NCBI RefSeq assembly: GCF_000299875.1
Contig: NZ_AMRK01000005.1
Span: forward strand, 248,001 to 312,000
Reading direction: 5' to 3'
Length of the DNA stretch: 64,000 nt
Source of the DNA: Celeribacter baekdonensis B30
Lineage (GTDB): Bacteria; Pseudomonadota; Alphaproteobacteria; Rhodobacterales; Rhodobacteraceae
Within the stretch, counting starts at the first letter, position 1; every line of letters begins with the position of its first letter. The notes under the pieces are model-generated. The model was not told where the DNA came from. It made no database searches and saw nothing but the letters and a program-made list of their open reading frames with translations. A program made the position numbers and the translations under genes. Below, in pieces: positions 1 to 9,510 of the stretch.

Positions 1-338
1 ACCAACCCCTTGGCTTTTCCGGCCATGATATGCATGTGCGCGGCACCTAGGAATTGCGCATATCTGAGTGCGCGTTTGAAATCCTTGCGGAACCGATCCT
101 CAAGGCCGGGCACGGCGGCAAACCCGCGCTCGCCGCCGGTGTAATTCGGCGGCGGCGTGTTGATCAGCACCATCTTGAGGTTCAGATCGGCCATGCGTTT
201 GGCCACCTCGGACGCCGGTTCCTCATAGGGAAACAACACCTCAACCGCCTCAAAACCACAGGCTTTCGCCTCGGCGAACCGTTCCAAAAACGGATATTCC
301 TTAAACAGAAAGGACAGGTTGGCGGCAAATTTTGGCAT
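1..338 (-). CDS. hyi: Hydroxypyruvate isomerase, N-terminal part (gene runs off the window)
   Basis: Translating the minus strand from the ATG at 338 gives an open frame of 112 codons to the window edge. It begins MPKFAANLSFLFKEYPFLER and contains VEVLFPYE and a downstream LGAAHMHIMAG, the pattern of the Hyi/xylose-isomerase-like TIM barrel family. The family interconverts hydroxypyruvate and tartronate semialdehyde in glyoxylate metabolism. Only the N-terminal part of the roughly 260-residue enzyme is present. The start overlaps the stop of the upstream DUF1285 gene by one base (TGATG), so the two are probably co-transcribed. The nearby glcDEF genes, which make glyoxylate, fit metabolically; that link is inference. 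Confidence 0.8.
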   Translation of the reverse strand, partial: MPKFAANLSFLFKEYPFLERFAEAKACGFEAVEVLFPYEEPASEVAKRMADLNLKMVLINTPPPNYTGGERGFAAVPGLEDRFRKDFKRALRYAQFLGAAHMHIMAGKAKGL

Positions 339-901
339 CAGCTGAGATCATCCACGGGGGCGATTGGGAAAAACACGCCCTTGGACCAGACCCCGAACAT
401 CGCCGTGCCGTCAATCTCCTGCGTGACAGCATGGTCAACAAGGCGAAAGAAGCTTTTGCGATCAATCAACGCCTCCAATCCCGCCCTGATCTCCACATAG
501 GGCGCGGGCTCGCCGTTCCGGTCGGCAAAGCGCATCGGGTGATCGGGCCCCGCTTCGGCCTCATCCCCCACCGAGGTCTGAAAGGTCAAAACCTGATCCT
601 GCCCTTGGCCCGAAACGGTAAAATCCACCGCCAAAAACGGTGCATCTTCAACGGTGATCCCGACTTTTTCCACCGGGGTGACCAAAAAATAGGCGTCACC
701 TTCGCGTTTCAACACGGTTGAGAACAACCGCACCAATCCGATCCGCCCAATCGGTGTTCCCAGATAAAACCACGTCCCATCCCGCGCGATCCGCATATCC
801 AGATCGCCACAAAACGGCGGGTCCCATTTTTCCACGGGCGGCAAACCGTGGGTTTTTGCGGCCTTGATGGCGGCGGCAATGCTTTCGGCTGAGACAGTCA
901 C
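338..901 (-). CDS. DUF1285 domain-containing protein
   Basis: A 187-residue soluble protein beginning MTVSAESIAAAIKAAK. The segment GLPPVEKWDPPFCGDLDMRI followed by DGTWFYLGTPIGR is the hallmark of DUF1285. Family members form a compact two-lobed fold; the biochemical role is not established. There is no signal peptide or membrane segment. It is divergent from the moxR operon, about 105 bases away, an arrangement common in Rhodobacterales. Its stop overlaps the start of the downstream hydroxypyruvate isomerase gene by one base. Confidence 0.85.
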   Translation of the reverse strand: MTVSAESIAAAIKAAKTHGLPPVEKWDPPFCGDLDMRIARDGTWFYLGTPIGRIGLVRLFSTVLKREGDAYFLVTPVEKVGITVEDAPFLAVDFTVSGQGQDQVLTFQTSVGDEAEAGPDHPMRFADRNGEPAPYVEIRAGLEALIDRKSFFRLVDHAVTQEIDGTAMFGVWSKGVFFPIAPVDDLS

Positions 902-1005
902 GCGAAAATCCCCCTTCTGACCTCTTTGTCATTTGTGCTTTGCAGCATAGATCGCTCTAATGGCGAGAGTAAGAGTGACACGGAACGTCCCAAGAGGTGA
1001 AGCCC

Positions 1006-2052
1006 ATGACCGAGACCGCCACCACCACAGGCCTTGTGCCCGAAGATCTTGTCACAGAAGATCTTGTCACTGAGATCGAAGCACTGGGCGCGAAGCTGTC
1101 GGAGGCGAAATCCTCGATCACCCGCCGCTTCATCGGTCAGGAAACAGTGGTCGATCTGGTCTTGTCCGCCATGCTTTGCGGAGGCCACGCGCTTTTGTTG
1201 GGCCTGCCGGGGCTTGGCAAAACCCGCCTTGTCGACACGCTTTCGACCGTCATGGGCCTTAAAGGCGCGCGGGTACAATTCACCCCGGACCTGATGCCCG
1301 CCGACATTCTTGGCTCCGAGGTCTTGGAAACCGCCACGGACGGCAGCCGCGCGTTTCGGTTCATCGAAGGTCCGGTGTTTTGTCAGCTCCTTTTGGCCGA
1401 CGAAATCAACCGCGCCAGCCCCCGCACCCAATCCGCGCTGTTGCAAGCGATGCAGGAAAAATCCGTGACCATCGCCGGGCAGCCGCATGATTTGGAGGCG
1501 CCGTTTCACGTCCTCGCCACGCAAAACCCGCTGGAACAAGAGGGCACCTATCCGTTGCCGGAGGCGCAGTTGGACCGGTTCTTGGTGCAAGTCGATGTGG
1601 CCTACCCGGACCGCGACACCGAGCGTGACATTTTGATCGCCACCACGGGCGCGATGGAGGAAGAGGCCCATGCCGTTTTCACCGCCGAGGAGTTGATCAA
1701 AGCTCAGGCGTTGCTGCGCAAGATGCCGGTGGGCGAACAGGTGGTCGAGATGATCCTTGATCTGGTGCGCGCCTGTCGTCCGCATGAACCCGAAGCCACG
1801 CCCGCGATCAACGCGTCTGTGGCGTGGGGGCCGGGACCGCGCGCCGCTCAGGCCTTGATGTTGACCATTCGCGCCCGCGCGCTTTTGGATGGTCGCCTTG
1901 CGCCCAGCCCCGAGGATGTGATCGCCATGGCCAAACCTGTGCTTATTCACCGCATGGCGATGACCTTTGCCGCCCGTGCGCGCGGCGAAGATCTGGCCTC
2001 GATCATCGACACGGTCGCCGCCACCCTGTCGGAAAATCGGTCCGCGGCGTGA
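1006..2052 (+). CDS. MoxR family AAA+ ATPase
   Basis: A 348-residue AAA+ ATPase with Walker A GLPGLGKT (about residues 69-76) and Walker B LLLADEINRA, followed by SPRTQSALLQAMQE and a sensor region ATQNPLEQEGTYPLPEAQLD, all typical of MoxR proteins. MoxR ATPases act as chaperone-like partners of VWA/DUF58 proteins in folding or activating metal- or envelope-associated complexes. The ATG at 1006 is preferred over the in-frame GTG at 997 because AAGAGGTGA ends 5 bases before it. The N-terminus carries a short duplicated stretch (EDLVTEDLVTE). The downstream DUF58 gene starts inside its stop (GTGA), indicating translational coupling. Confidence 0.9.
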   Translation: MTETATTTGLVPEDLVTEDLVTEIEALGAKLSEAKSSITRRFIGQETVVDLVLSAMLCGGHALLLGLPGLGKTRLVDTLSTVMGLKGARVQFTPDLMPADILGSEVLETATDGSRAFRFIEGPVFCQLLLADEINRASPRTQSALLQAMQEKSVTIAGQPHDLEAPFHVLATQNPLEQEGTYPLPEAQLDRFLVQVDVAYPDRDTERDILIATTGAMEEEAHAVFTAEELIKAQALLRKMPVGEQVVEMILDLVRACRPHEPEATPAINASVAWGPGPRAAQALMLTIRARALLDGRLAPSPEDVIAMAKPVLIHRMAMTFAARARGEDLASIIDTVAATLSENRSAA

Positions 2053-2936
2053 GCCTTTCGCCCCCATCCTCCTTGCGCGCCCGCGCCGAAGCCTTGGCCG
2101 GACCCTTGCCGCCGCTTCAGGCGCAGGCCGAACAGCTTGCGCGCACGCTTTTGTTGGGCGGGCATGGGCGGCGTCAGGCCGGGATGGGCGATGAGTTTTG
2201 GCAATATCGCCCGGCAGAACCCGGCGATGCGGGGCGGTCGATTGATTGGCGCCGCTCTGGCCGCTCGGACGGGCATTTCGTGCGCGAAAAGGAATGGCAA
2301 TCGGCGCAGTCGGTGCATCTTTGGGCCGATCTGTCGGCGTCGATGGGGTTTTCCTCTGATAAAAATCACCCGACCAAACAGGAGCGCGCCGGGCTTTTGA
2401 CCATGGCGCTGGCGATCCTTTTGATGAAGGGCGGGGAACGCGTGGCTTTGGCCTCTTTGGGCACCCCGCCACGCATCGGCGCGTTGCAATTGCGGCGCAT
2501 CGCCGAAGGCTTGCGCGCTGATCCAAGCCCAGAGCGCGCGGAATACGGCGCGCCAGACGCCACATCGTTTTTGCCCAGATCCCGCGCAGTGTTTCTGTCT
2601 GATTTCCTCGGTCCGATCGAGCCGGTTGAACGCGCCATCGGGGCGGCGGCGGATCGCGGCATCACCGGGCTGTTGTACCAAATTCTCGACCCCGCCGAAG
2701 AGGCTTTTCCCTTTCAGGGGCGCACCATTTTCACCTCGATGGCGGGCGGGTTGCGCCATGAAACCCTGCGCGCGTCCGACCTGCGCGACCGCTATCTGGA
2801 CCGTCTGGCCGAACGCAAAGCCCAGCTTGCGCATCTGGCGCATCAGGCCGGATGGCGCTTTGCCACCCATCACACCAACACCCCGGCACAGCCCGCGCTT
2901 TTGTGGCTTTATGAGGGTCTGGAGGGGGCACGCTGA
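2049..2936 (+). CDS. DUF58 domain-containing protein
   Basis: A protein of about 295 residues. The core motif around residue 60 is DAGRSIDWRRSGRSD, followed by VREKEW, the DUF58 signature. A VWA-like region follows (LWADLSASMGF and FLSDFLGP). DUF58 proteins are usual partners of MoxR ATPases. The open frame extends upstream into moxR, but GTG at 2049 is the natural start because it overlaps the moxR stop in a GTGA quadruplet and the upstream sequence is the moxR C-terminus read in another frame. The stop overlaps the next start by one base. No transmembrane segment is obvious, so it is probably cytoplasmic. Confidence 0.87.
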   Translation: MSLSPPSSLRARAEALAGPLPPLQAQAEQLARTLLLGGHGRRQAGMGDEFWQYRPAEPGDAGRSIDWRRSGRSDGHFVREKEWQSAQSVHLWADLSASMGFSSDKNHPTKQERAGLLTMALAILLMKGGERVALASLGTPPRIGALQLRRIAEGLRADPSPERAEYGAPDATSFLPRSRAVFLSDFLGPIEPVERAIGAAADRGITGLLYQILDPAEEAFPFQGRTIFTSMAGGLRHETLRASDLRDRYLDRLAERKAQLAHLAHQAGWRFATHHTNTPAQPALLWLYEGLEGAR

Positions 2937-5704
2937 TGTGGATTTTAGGCCCCGTAGGCTTCACCGCGCCTTGGGTTTTGCTTGGGCTTTTGGCTCTGCC
3001 GATCCTGTGGTTCGTGCTGCGCGCCGTGCCACCCGCACCGATCCGCCGCCGCTTTCCCGGTATCGCGCTTTTGCTGGGCCTTACCGATGATGAGACTGAG
3101 GCGGATCGCACGCCGTGGTGGCTTTTGCTGTTGCGCATGTTGGCGGTGGCGGCGTTGATCTTGGCCTTTGCCGGGCCGGTGTTGAACCCACGTGTGGACC
3201 GTGGCGGCACCGGGTCTTTGGTTGTCGTGATGGACGCAAGCTGGGCCTCAGCCCCTGATTGGGCCTTGCGGATCGGACGGGTGGAACAAGCGCTTGAAGA
3301 GGCTGAGGCGGGCAATCGCACCGTGTGCATTTTGACCGCCACCGACCTCTCGGCCCAGCCGTGCGACTTTCTCTCCGCCTCCGATTGGCGCGCGCGTTTG
3401 TCGGGGCTTGCGCCCGCGCCCTATGCCCCGGATATGGCCGAACTTTTGACGGCACTTGGCACGATCCAAGGTGGCTATGAAACGCTTTGGCTCTCGGATG
3501 GGTTGGACCGTTTGGGCCGCGCCGATGTCCTGACCGTCTTGGACGCAAAGGGGCCTGTGTCGGTGTTCGAAACCCCGCGCGCGCTCTATGGGTTGGGGCC
3601 GACTTCGGTCGATGAGACCGGCGTGGATCTATTGGTGCAACGGCGCGGAACGGCGGGCGAGGCTTCGGTGACCGTTTTGGCACATGGTCCGGACCCGGCG
3701 GGTGTGCCTCGGGTTTTGGCGCGCCAAGAGGTGACATTCGGCAGCGGCGAGGACGCGGTGTCCGCCCTGTTCGATTTGCCGCCTGAACTGCGCAATCGCA
3801 TCACTCGGTTTGAGATCGAAGGACAGCGCTCCGCAGGCGCAATCCGTTTGGCCGATGACAGCCTCAAACGCCGCGAAGTCGGCCTTGTGACGGTGCGCGA
3901 CAGCCGCGAGGGGCTTCAACTTTTGTCGCAACTGCATTACCTGCGCGCGGCGTTGAATGGCAAAGCCGATGTGATCGAAGGTGCCTTGGCTGACCTGATC
4001 CAAGCCAACCCGGATGTGATCATTCTGGCCGACATCGCCCATCTGTCCGGCGGCGAGGCCGCGCCTTTGCTGGACTGGGTCAGTGAGGGCGGGCTTTTAC
4101 TGCGCTTTGCCGGGCCAAATCTCGCGGCCTCTGATGTGGCGCGCGACGCGGAAGACCCGCTTTTGCCGGTGCGCCTGCGCGCGGGCGGGCGCACGATTGG
4201 CGGCGCAATGTCATGGGGCGAGCCGAAAACCCTGCGGCCCTTTGCCGAGACCTCGCCGTTTTACGGCCTGCCGGTGCCCGACGATGTCACCGTCTCGGCC
4301 CAAGTCATGGCGCAACCCGACCCCGATCTGGCGGTGCGGGTGATCGCGACCTTGGGCGATGGCACGCCGATGGTGACGCGTAAGCCGGTGGGGCAGGGCC
4401 AGGTGGTGTTGTTCCATGTCACCGCCAATGCCGAATGGTCCACCTTGCCGCTTTCGGGGCTGTTTGTGGCGATGCTGGATCGGCTGGCCGTGACCTCGCG
4501 GGCGGCACAGGCGGAGGCCGATGATCTGGCGGGGCAAACAGTGCAGCCCATGAAACGGCTGGATGGGTTTGGAACGTTGAGTGACGCGGCGGCGATGGTG
4601 CCCATTGAAGGGGCGGTCTTTGCCACCGCTAAGGCGTCTGCGGCCACCCCGCCAGGACTGTACCAAGCCCGCGACAGCGTTTTGGCGCTCAATGTTTTGG
4701 GGGCAGAGGATCGCCTCATTGCGACGCAATGGCCCGCGGATGTTCCCGTCACGGGCGGTCAGACCCGCAACGAACGTCCGCTGACGCCCATGCTCCTTTT
4801 GGCGGCGCTCACGCTTTTGGGGGGCGATGTGATTGCCTCGCTTTGGCTCTCTGGCCGCTTGTTTGGCGCGCGGATGGTGCCGATTTTGCTGCTCGCTCTC
4901 GCGATACCGCTCTCCGCCCCGCGCGCCCAGGACGCGCCGGACACCCTGTCTGATCCGTTTGCTTTGGCCGCCAGTACTGAGGTGGCGTTGGCTTATGTGC
5001 GCACCGGCGATGCCCGCATCGACAGCCTGTCTGAGGCGGGTCTTGCGGGGCTGTCTGCCGTGCTCAATGCTCGCACGTCGGTGGAACCGTCGCCGCCGAT
5101 GGGGGTGAGTCTCGACACCGATCCGCTTGGGTTCTTTCCGATCCTCTATTGGCCGGTGACCGCCGATCAACCGATCCCAACGGCTGCCGCCTATATCAAA
5201 CTCAACGCCTATTTGCGCACCGGGGGCATGATCTTGTTTGACACCCGTGACGCCGATGTCGCGAGCTTCGGCGCGGCGACGCCGACAGGTCTGAAACTTC
5301 AGGCTCTGGCGCGTCCGCTTGACATTCCCGCGCTCGAACACATCCCCGAAGATCATGTCCTCACCCGCACCTTTTATCTGTTGCGCGAATTCCCCGGACG
5401 CCATGCCGAGGGCACAGTCTGGGTCGAAGCCTCGGCCAATGCCGAACAGGCCGAAGGCATGCCGTTTCGCAATCTCAACGACAATGTCACCCCGGTGGTG
5501 ATTGGCGGTGGCGATTGGGCGGCAGCTTGGGCCGTGGATGGCACAGGCGTGCCGTTGGTCCCGGTGGGGCGCGGGTTCAATGGCGAACGTCAGCGTGAGT
5601 TGGCCTATCGCTTTGGCGTCAATTTGGTGATGTATGTGCTGACCGGCAATTACAAATCCGATCAGGTCCATGTCCCCGCCTTGTTAGACAGGTTGAGCCA
5701 ATGA
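2936..5704 (+). CDS. DUF4159 domain-containing membrane protein (BatA-like N-terminus)
   Basis: A 922-residue protein. The N-terminus has a hydrophobic segment (WVLLGLLALPILWFVL) and a BatA-type RRRFPG motif, then a second membrane segment near residue 65. A long periplasmic-looking region with VWA-like features follows (LVVVMDASWASAPDW), then further membrane segments around residues 620-660. The C-terminal 200 residues match DUF4159: DPLGFFPILYWPV and LRTGGMILFDTRDAD. It overlaps both neighbours by 1-4 bases, so moxR, DUF58, this gene and the next form one operon. The role is probably an envelope complex worked on by MoxR; the substrate is unknown. Confidence 0.85.
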   Translation: MWILGPVGFTAPWVLLGLLALPILWFVLRAVPPAPIRRRFPGIALLLGLTDDETEADRTPWWLLLLRMLAVAALILAFAGPVLNPRVDRGGTGSLVVVMDASWASAPDWALRIGRVEQALEEAEAGNRTVCILTATDLSAQPCDFLSASDWRARLSGLAPAPYAPDMAELLTALGTIQGGYETLWLSDGLDRLGRADVLTVLDAKGPVSVFETPRALYGLGPTSVDETGVDLLVQRRGTAGEASVTVLAHGPDPAGVPRVLARQEVTFGSGEDAVSALFDLPPELRNRITRFEIEGQRSAGAIRLADDSLKRREVGLVTVRDSREGLQLLSQLHYLRAALNGKADVIEGALADLIQANPDVIILADIAHLSGGEAAPLLDWVSEGGLLLRFAGPNLAASDVARDAEDPLLPVRLRAGGRTIGGAMSWGEPKTLRPFAETSPFYGLPVPDDVTVSAQVMAQPDPDLAVRVIATLGDGTPMVTRKPVGQGQVVLFHVTANAEWSTLPLSGLFVAMLDRLAVTSRAAQAEADDLAGQTVQPMKRLDGFGTLSDAAAMVPIEGAVFATAKASAATPPGLYQARDSVLALNVLGAEDRLIATQWPADVPVTGGQTRNERPLTPMLLLAALTLLGGDVIASLWLSGRLFGARMVPILLLALAIPLSAPRAQDAPDTLSDPFALAASTEVALAYVRTGDARIDSLSEAGLAGLSAVLNARTSVEPSPPMGVSLDTDPLGFFPILYWPVTADQPIPTAAAYIKLNAYLRTGGMILFDTRDADVASFGAATPTGLKLQALARPLDIPALEHIPEDHVLTRTFYLLREFPGRHAEGTVWVEASANAEQAEGMPFRNLNDNVTPVVIGGGDWAAAWAVDGTGVPLVPVGRGFNGERQRELAYRFGVNLVMYVLTGNYKSDQVHVPALLDRLSQ

Positions 5705-7782
5705 TCCGCGATCTGATCTTTTCCCCGCATCTGCCGCTCTCCGCGCTGGCGATCCTCGCCGGGATTGCGCTGGTGCTTGTGGGGTTCTCTGCCCTGCGCG
5801 GGCTGCGCGGCTGGCCCTTACGGGCAGGGGCCGCGGCGTTGATCCTGATCTATCTCGCCGGGCCCTCGCTGCAACAAGAAGAGCGTGATCCGCTGTCCGA
5901 CATCGTGCTTTTGTTGGTCGATGAAAGTGCCTCGCAAGACCTCGCGGACCGCAGCACCCAAGTGGCCGAAGCCGTGGCGGGTCTCACGGCGCGCCTCAAT
6001 GCCCTGCCCAACACCGAGCTGCGGATCGTGCCCTTGGGCGATGCCCCCGACAATCGCGGCACACTGTTGATGACCGCGCTCGCGGAAGCCATGGCCGACG
6101 AGCCACGCGGGCGTTTGGCCGGGGCGATTATGGTCTCGGATGGACAACTGCACGATGTGGAACTGGCCTCGGATTTCCCGGCGCCGCTGCACCTGTTGCT
6201 TACTGGCGCGCCGACCGATTGGGATCGTCGCCTGATCGTGGAAAACGCGCCCAGCTTTGCTATTCTGGACGAAGAGGTCACTCTGACCCTTAAAGTCGAG
6301 GACCAAGGCGCCGTGCCCGCCTCCATTGGCAACACCACTCCGCTGATCGTGTCGATTGACGGCGGTGACGCGCAGGAATTCACCATCCCCGTCGGGCGCG
6401 CCATCGACGTGCCGCTGACCTTGGCACATGGCGGGATGAATGTGATCCAATTCACCCTGCCCGAAGCCGCCGGTGAGTTGACCACGCGCAACAATGCCGC
6501 GATGGTTCAAATCAATGGCGTGCGGGATCGTCTGCGCGTGCTTTTGGTGTCGGGCGAGCCGCATAATGGCGAACGCACATGGCGCAACCTGTTGAAATCG
6601 GACCCCTCTGTCGATCTCGTGCATTTCACCATTTTGCGCCCACCGTCCAAACAAGACGGGGTTCCGGTCACCGAACTGTCGCTTATTGCCTTTCCAACCC
6701 GCGAATTGTTCATGGAAAAGGTCGATGATTTCGACCTGATCATCTTTGACCGCTACAAATTGCGTGGCATCCTTCCGCCCTCCTATCTGGACAACATCGC
6801 CCGCTATGTCGAAGACGGCGGGGCGGTTTTGTTTGCTGCTGGACCCGATTTTGCCAGTGCCGACAGTCTGTATCGTTCGCCCTTGGCGCGGATCATTCCG
6901 CTGGCGCCCTCGGGGCGGATTTATGAGCAGGGCTATCAACCGCGCCTGACCGATATCGGCGCGCGCCATCCGGTCACCGAGGGCCTTGGCGGGTTGCGTG
7001 TTGCCACGGATGCGCCGGAGTGGGGCCGCTGGTTCCGGCAAATCGACCTTGATCCTGGCACGGAAACGGGACCGGATGCGCCCGAGGTGGTGATGTCTGG
7101 TGTCGACGATCGTCCACTTTTGGTGCTGGATCGGGTCGGTGAGGGCCGGGTGGCTGTGCTGGCCTCCGATCATGCGTGGCTTTGGACCCGCGGGATCGAG
7201 GGTGGCGGGCCGCAGCTCGAATTGTTACGGCGTTTGGCGCATTGGATGATGAAAGAACCGGAGCTTGAGGAAGAGGCGTTGACCGCCACCTCTGACGGTG
7301 CGAGTTTGACCATTACCCGGCGCAGCCTGTCTGATAGCGACCATGAGGTCACCATTGAGGCCCCCGATGGCACCACCGTGACCGTGCCGATGGAAGAGGT
7401 CAGTCCGGGGCGGTTTATGGCTCAGCATCAAGGCGCTGAGATGGGGCTCTATCGTCTCACGGAAGGGGATCAGGAGGCGGTGATGGTCTTGGGGCCCGCA
7501 GCGCCGCGTGAGTTCGAAGAAACCATCGCGACGGGGGCTAAACTGGCCCCTGTCATTGCCGCGACCAAAGGCGGCGTCATGGCGCTTTCGAATGGACTCC
7601 CGATGATCCGCACCGTGGCCGAGGGCCGGGTGGCGGCGGGACGTGGCTGGATCGGCGTGACCCCGCGCGCGGCGTTTGTCACCCAATCCACCCGTCTGAC
7701 GCCACTGTTCCCCGGCTGGCTTTGGCTGGTGATCTTGGCCGGATTGACCGTTTGGGCGTGGTTACGCGAAGGGCGGCGGTGA
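5701..7782 (+). CDS. Membrane protein with VWA-like and class I glutamine amidotransferase-like regions
   Basis: A 693-residue protein. Two N-terminal membrane segments (about residues 12-32 and 38-56) are followed by LLLVDESASQDL, resembling a MIDAS D-x-S-x-S, and GAIMVSDGQLHD. The middle contains GGAVLFAAGPDF, the reason homologues are often labelled glutamine amidotransferase; no catalytic triad was recognised, so enzymatic activity is doubtful. A C-terminal membrane segment (GWLWLVILAGLTVWAW) is followed by a short basic tail. The start overlaps the previous gene (ATGA). It is the last gene of the MoxR operon. Function is unknown; an envelope scaffold partner of the DUF58/MoxR proteins is the likely role. 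Confidence 0.75.
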   Translation: MIRDLIFSPHLPLSALAILAGIALVLVGFSALRGLRGWPLRAGAAALILIYLAGPSLQQEERDPLSDIVLLLVDESASQDLADRSTQVAEAVAGLTARLNALPNTELRIVPLGDAPDNRGTLLMTALAEAMADEPRGRLAGAIMVSDGQLHDVELASDFPAPLHLLLTGAPTDWDRRLIVENAPSFAILDEEVTLTLKVEDQGAVPASIGNTTPLIVSIDGGDAQEFTIPVGRAIDVPLTLAHGGMNVIQFTLPEAAGELTTRNNAAMVQINGVRDRLRVLLVSGEPHNGERTWRNLLKSDPSVDLVHFTILRPPSKQDGVPVTELSLIAFPTRELFMEKVDDFDLIIFDRYKLRGILPPSYLDNIARYVEDGGAVLFAAGPDFASADSLYRSPLARIIPLAPSGRIYEQGYQPRLTDIGARHPVTEGLGGLRVATDAPEWGRWFRQIDLDPGTETGPDAPEVVMSGVDDRPLLVLDRVGEGRVAVLASDHAWLWTRGIEGGGPQLELLRRLAHWMMKEPELEEEALTATSDGASLTITRRSLSDSDHEVTIEAPDGTTVTVPMEEVSPGRFMAQHQGAEMGLYRLTEGDQEAVMVLGPAAPREFEETIATGAKLAPVIAATKGGVMALSNGLPMIRTVAEGRVAAGRGWIGVTPRAAFVTQSTRLTPLFPGWLWLVILAGLTVWAWLREGRR

Positions 7783-8024
7783 GGCGACTATCGCAGGTCG
7801 CGCCCCTTTGGCACAAGGCGGCGATTTGCGGGCGGCACTTGGGGGGCACTTTGTGCTCCAAAGCCACCACATTCGCCACGCAGGGTGTGAAGGTTTGCGG
7901 TGCGGGACTTTGCGGACCTTTAGCCGTTTACATTGATTGCAGAAGAAAGCGCGGAGGTTTCCTTGGCTTGAGTTCTCGCTGCTGACGCCTTGACCTAAGG
8001 AAGTTCTTGAAGGACAGATGGCCT

Positions 8025-8603
8025 ATGAGGTTCTGTTTAATAGCATCCTTGTGGCTTTGCGTTATCGCACGTGCCGCGTCGGCAGAGATTCCAATGCCCT
8101 TTCGTAGTGGTGCCGCTTTCCTCGGTGCTGAGAACGTAGTTTTATGTTCAGATTTTGCGGAACTGAACGCACCGCGCCTATCTCTGTTTCTTAGTGAATT
8201 GGGGGGTGAGGTCGCTGCCGCGAGAGTTCTGGATGGCCCTGCTTTGCTTTCTAAAGCCGAAGGTTTCAATGTCTTATTTGTTGTTTCTGGGACTGAGGCA
8301 TTAGAGGGTACAAAGGAATGTGCGCTCGCCACTGCACCTTATGGTAAGGCCATAGCCGCCGAAATGAATGATACTGTTCAAAGACTTTTGAGTGGTTTCG
8401 AGCATCCCAACCCGACAATAAATGCCGCTCTCGGTCCCACAGATTGGTTGAGCTCCTATTACTACCACGAAAGTGAGAACTGGATCACTGTCGTTGTTGT
8501 AATGCGAACCCCATCGGCGCACCAAATAGACCACACAATGATACGGCTGTTCGACCAGCCGGAAGACATCTGTGTGCACAATCTGGCGTGCCTAAGTAGG
8601 TAG
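8025..8603 (+). CDS. Hypothetical secreted protein
   Basis: About 192 residues, not assigned to a family. The N-terminus MRFCLIASLWLCVIARAASA is a clear signal peptide with an A-S-A cleavage site. The mature part has two cysteines near the C-terminus (DICVHNLAC). An in-frame TTG lies 18 bases upstream, but the ATG at 8025 places the signal peptide at the very start and has AGGACAG upstream. Base composition is noticeably more AT-rich than the MoxR operon and glcDEF on either side, which suggests an acquired or weakly constrained gene. It stands alone. Confidence 0.6.
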   Translation: MRFCLIASLWLCVIARAASAEIPMPFRSGAAFLGAENVVLCSDFAELNAPRLSLFLSELGGEVAAARVLDGPALLSKAEGFNVLFVVSGTEALEGTKECALATAPYGKAIAAEMNDTVQRLLSGFEHPNPTINAALGPTDWLSSYYYHESENWITVVVVMRTPSAHQIDHTMIRLFDQPEDICVHNLACLSR

Positions 8604-8730
8604 ATATGGGCTCATTCCAGACCTTCGCCGCATCATTCACGAACAGGGCTCTTCCTTATTTGCATCGGGATTTGTGTGTTCTGTGCGCCCATTCGGCTTG
8701 CTCTAAGGTGAACACGTCTCAGAAAAGGCA

Positions 8731-9426
8731 TCAACCTTCGTCGCGCAGTAAAATTTCGCGGGAGGTGGAGGCGAATTCGCGTCGCAGCAGGATGAACAGG
8801 GTGAGCGTTGTGCTCACCAGCAAGCCGACCGGGCCAAGCAGCCATCCAAGCGAGCCAAGCGCGAAATAAATGCCGCGCAAGCCACCGTTAAAGGCGCGGG
8901 CCGCTGTGATGTTCAAATCCCCCGCCTTTTGCGCGCGGGGCAGGGCCAAGGGGTCGTTTTTGTCATTCGGCACCGAAGCCATGACCACGCCGCAATAGCC
9001 AAACAGCCGGTTGGACCAGATGAATTTTAAAAAGGCGCTGGTGATGAACAGCAGGGCCAACAGAATTTTAACTTCCCAAATGATTTCAGGCGCATCGAGA
9101 GCGAGGTTTTGGGCCACGTCACTCAATTTTTTCGCGTTCGAGATCGCCGCCAAGCCACCGCCGATGGCGATCAGACAGGCGGAGGCAAAAAACGATGTGC
9201 CCTCGCGCAGGGTGCCTAAAATCGTTGCGTCAAAAATCCGTGGCTGGCGGGTGATCATCTGGATCATCCATTGTTTTCGGTAATTGGCCACCAAAACAGA
9301 GGTCGAGATACGCGATCCCAACGGGCGTTCGATGACATAGCCAATCCCGAACCACGCCAACAGCAAATAGCCGACGGCGAGGGCATCGAGGGACGTGAAA
9401 AATTTGAGATGATCCATGAGTTCCAT
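8731..9426 (-). CDS. DUF599 domain-containing membrane protein
   Basis: A 231-residue membrane protein with about four hydrophobic segments: near residues 12-32, 75-95, 115-135 and 195-220. The segment LVANYRKQWM and the stretch from IFDATILGTLREGTSFFAS match DUF599, a family of predicted inner-membrane proteins of unknown function found in proteobacteria. It is convergent with the preceding gene and divergent from glcD. The start at 9426 is accepted because no better ribosome binding site favours the in-frame ATG four codons later; the exact start is uncertain. Confidence 0.8.
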   Translation of the reverse strand: MELMDHLKFFTSLDALAVGYLLLAWFGIGYVIERPLGSRISTSVLVANYRKQWMIQMITRQPRIFDATILGTLREGTSFFASACLIAIGGGLAAISNAKKLSDVAQNLALDAPEIIWEVKILLALLFITSAFLKFIWSNRLFGYCGVVMASVPNDKNDPLALPRAQKAGDLNITAARAFNGGLRGIYFALGSLGWLLGPVGLLVSTTLTLFILLRREFASTSREILLRDEG

Positions 9427-9510
9427 ATCATAGCAATACGCAAACCATGTAGACTTGTCATTCTGGTAAATTGGTTATAAAAAGTTACCAATGAAAGCGA
9501 GGAGATCACA

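Noticed and set aside
898-2565. 555-codon minus-strand open frame opposite moxR and DUF58
   Set aside because: Arginine- and glycine-rich translation without motifs; the plus strand carries well-recognised genes. It is an antisense shadow of high-G+C coding sequence.
4211-5671. 486-codon minus-strand open frame
   Set aside because: Shadow of the DUF4159 gene; no motif, no ribosome site.
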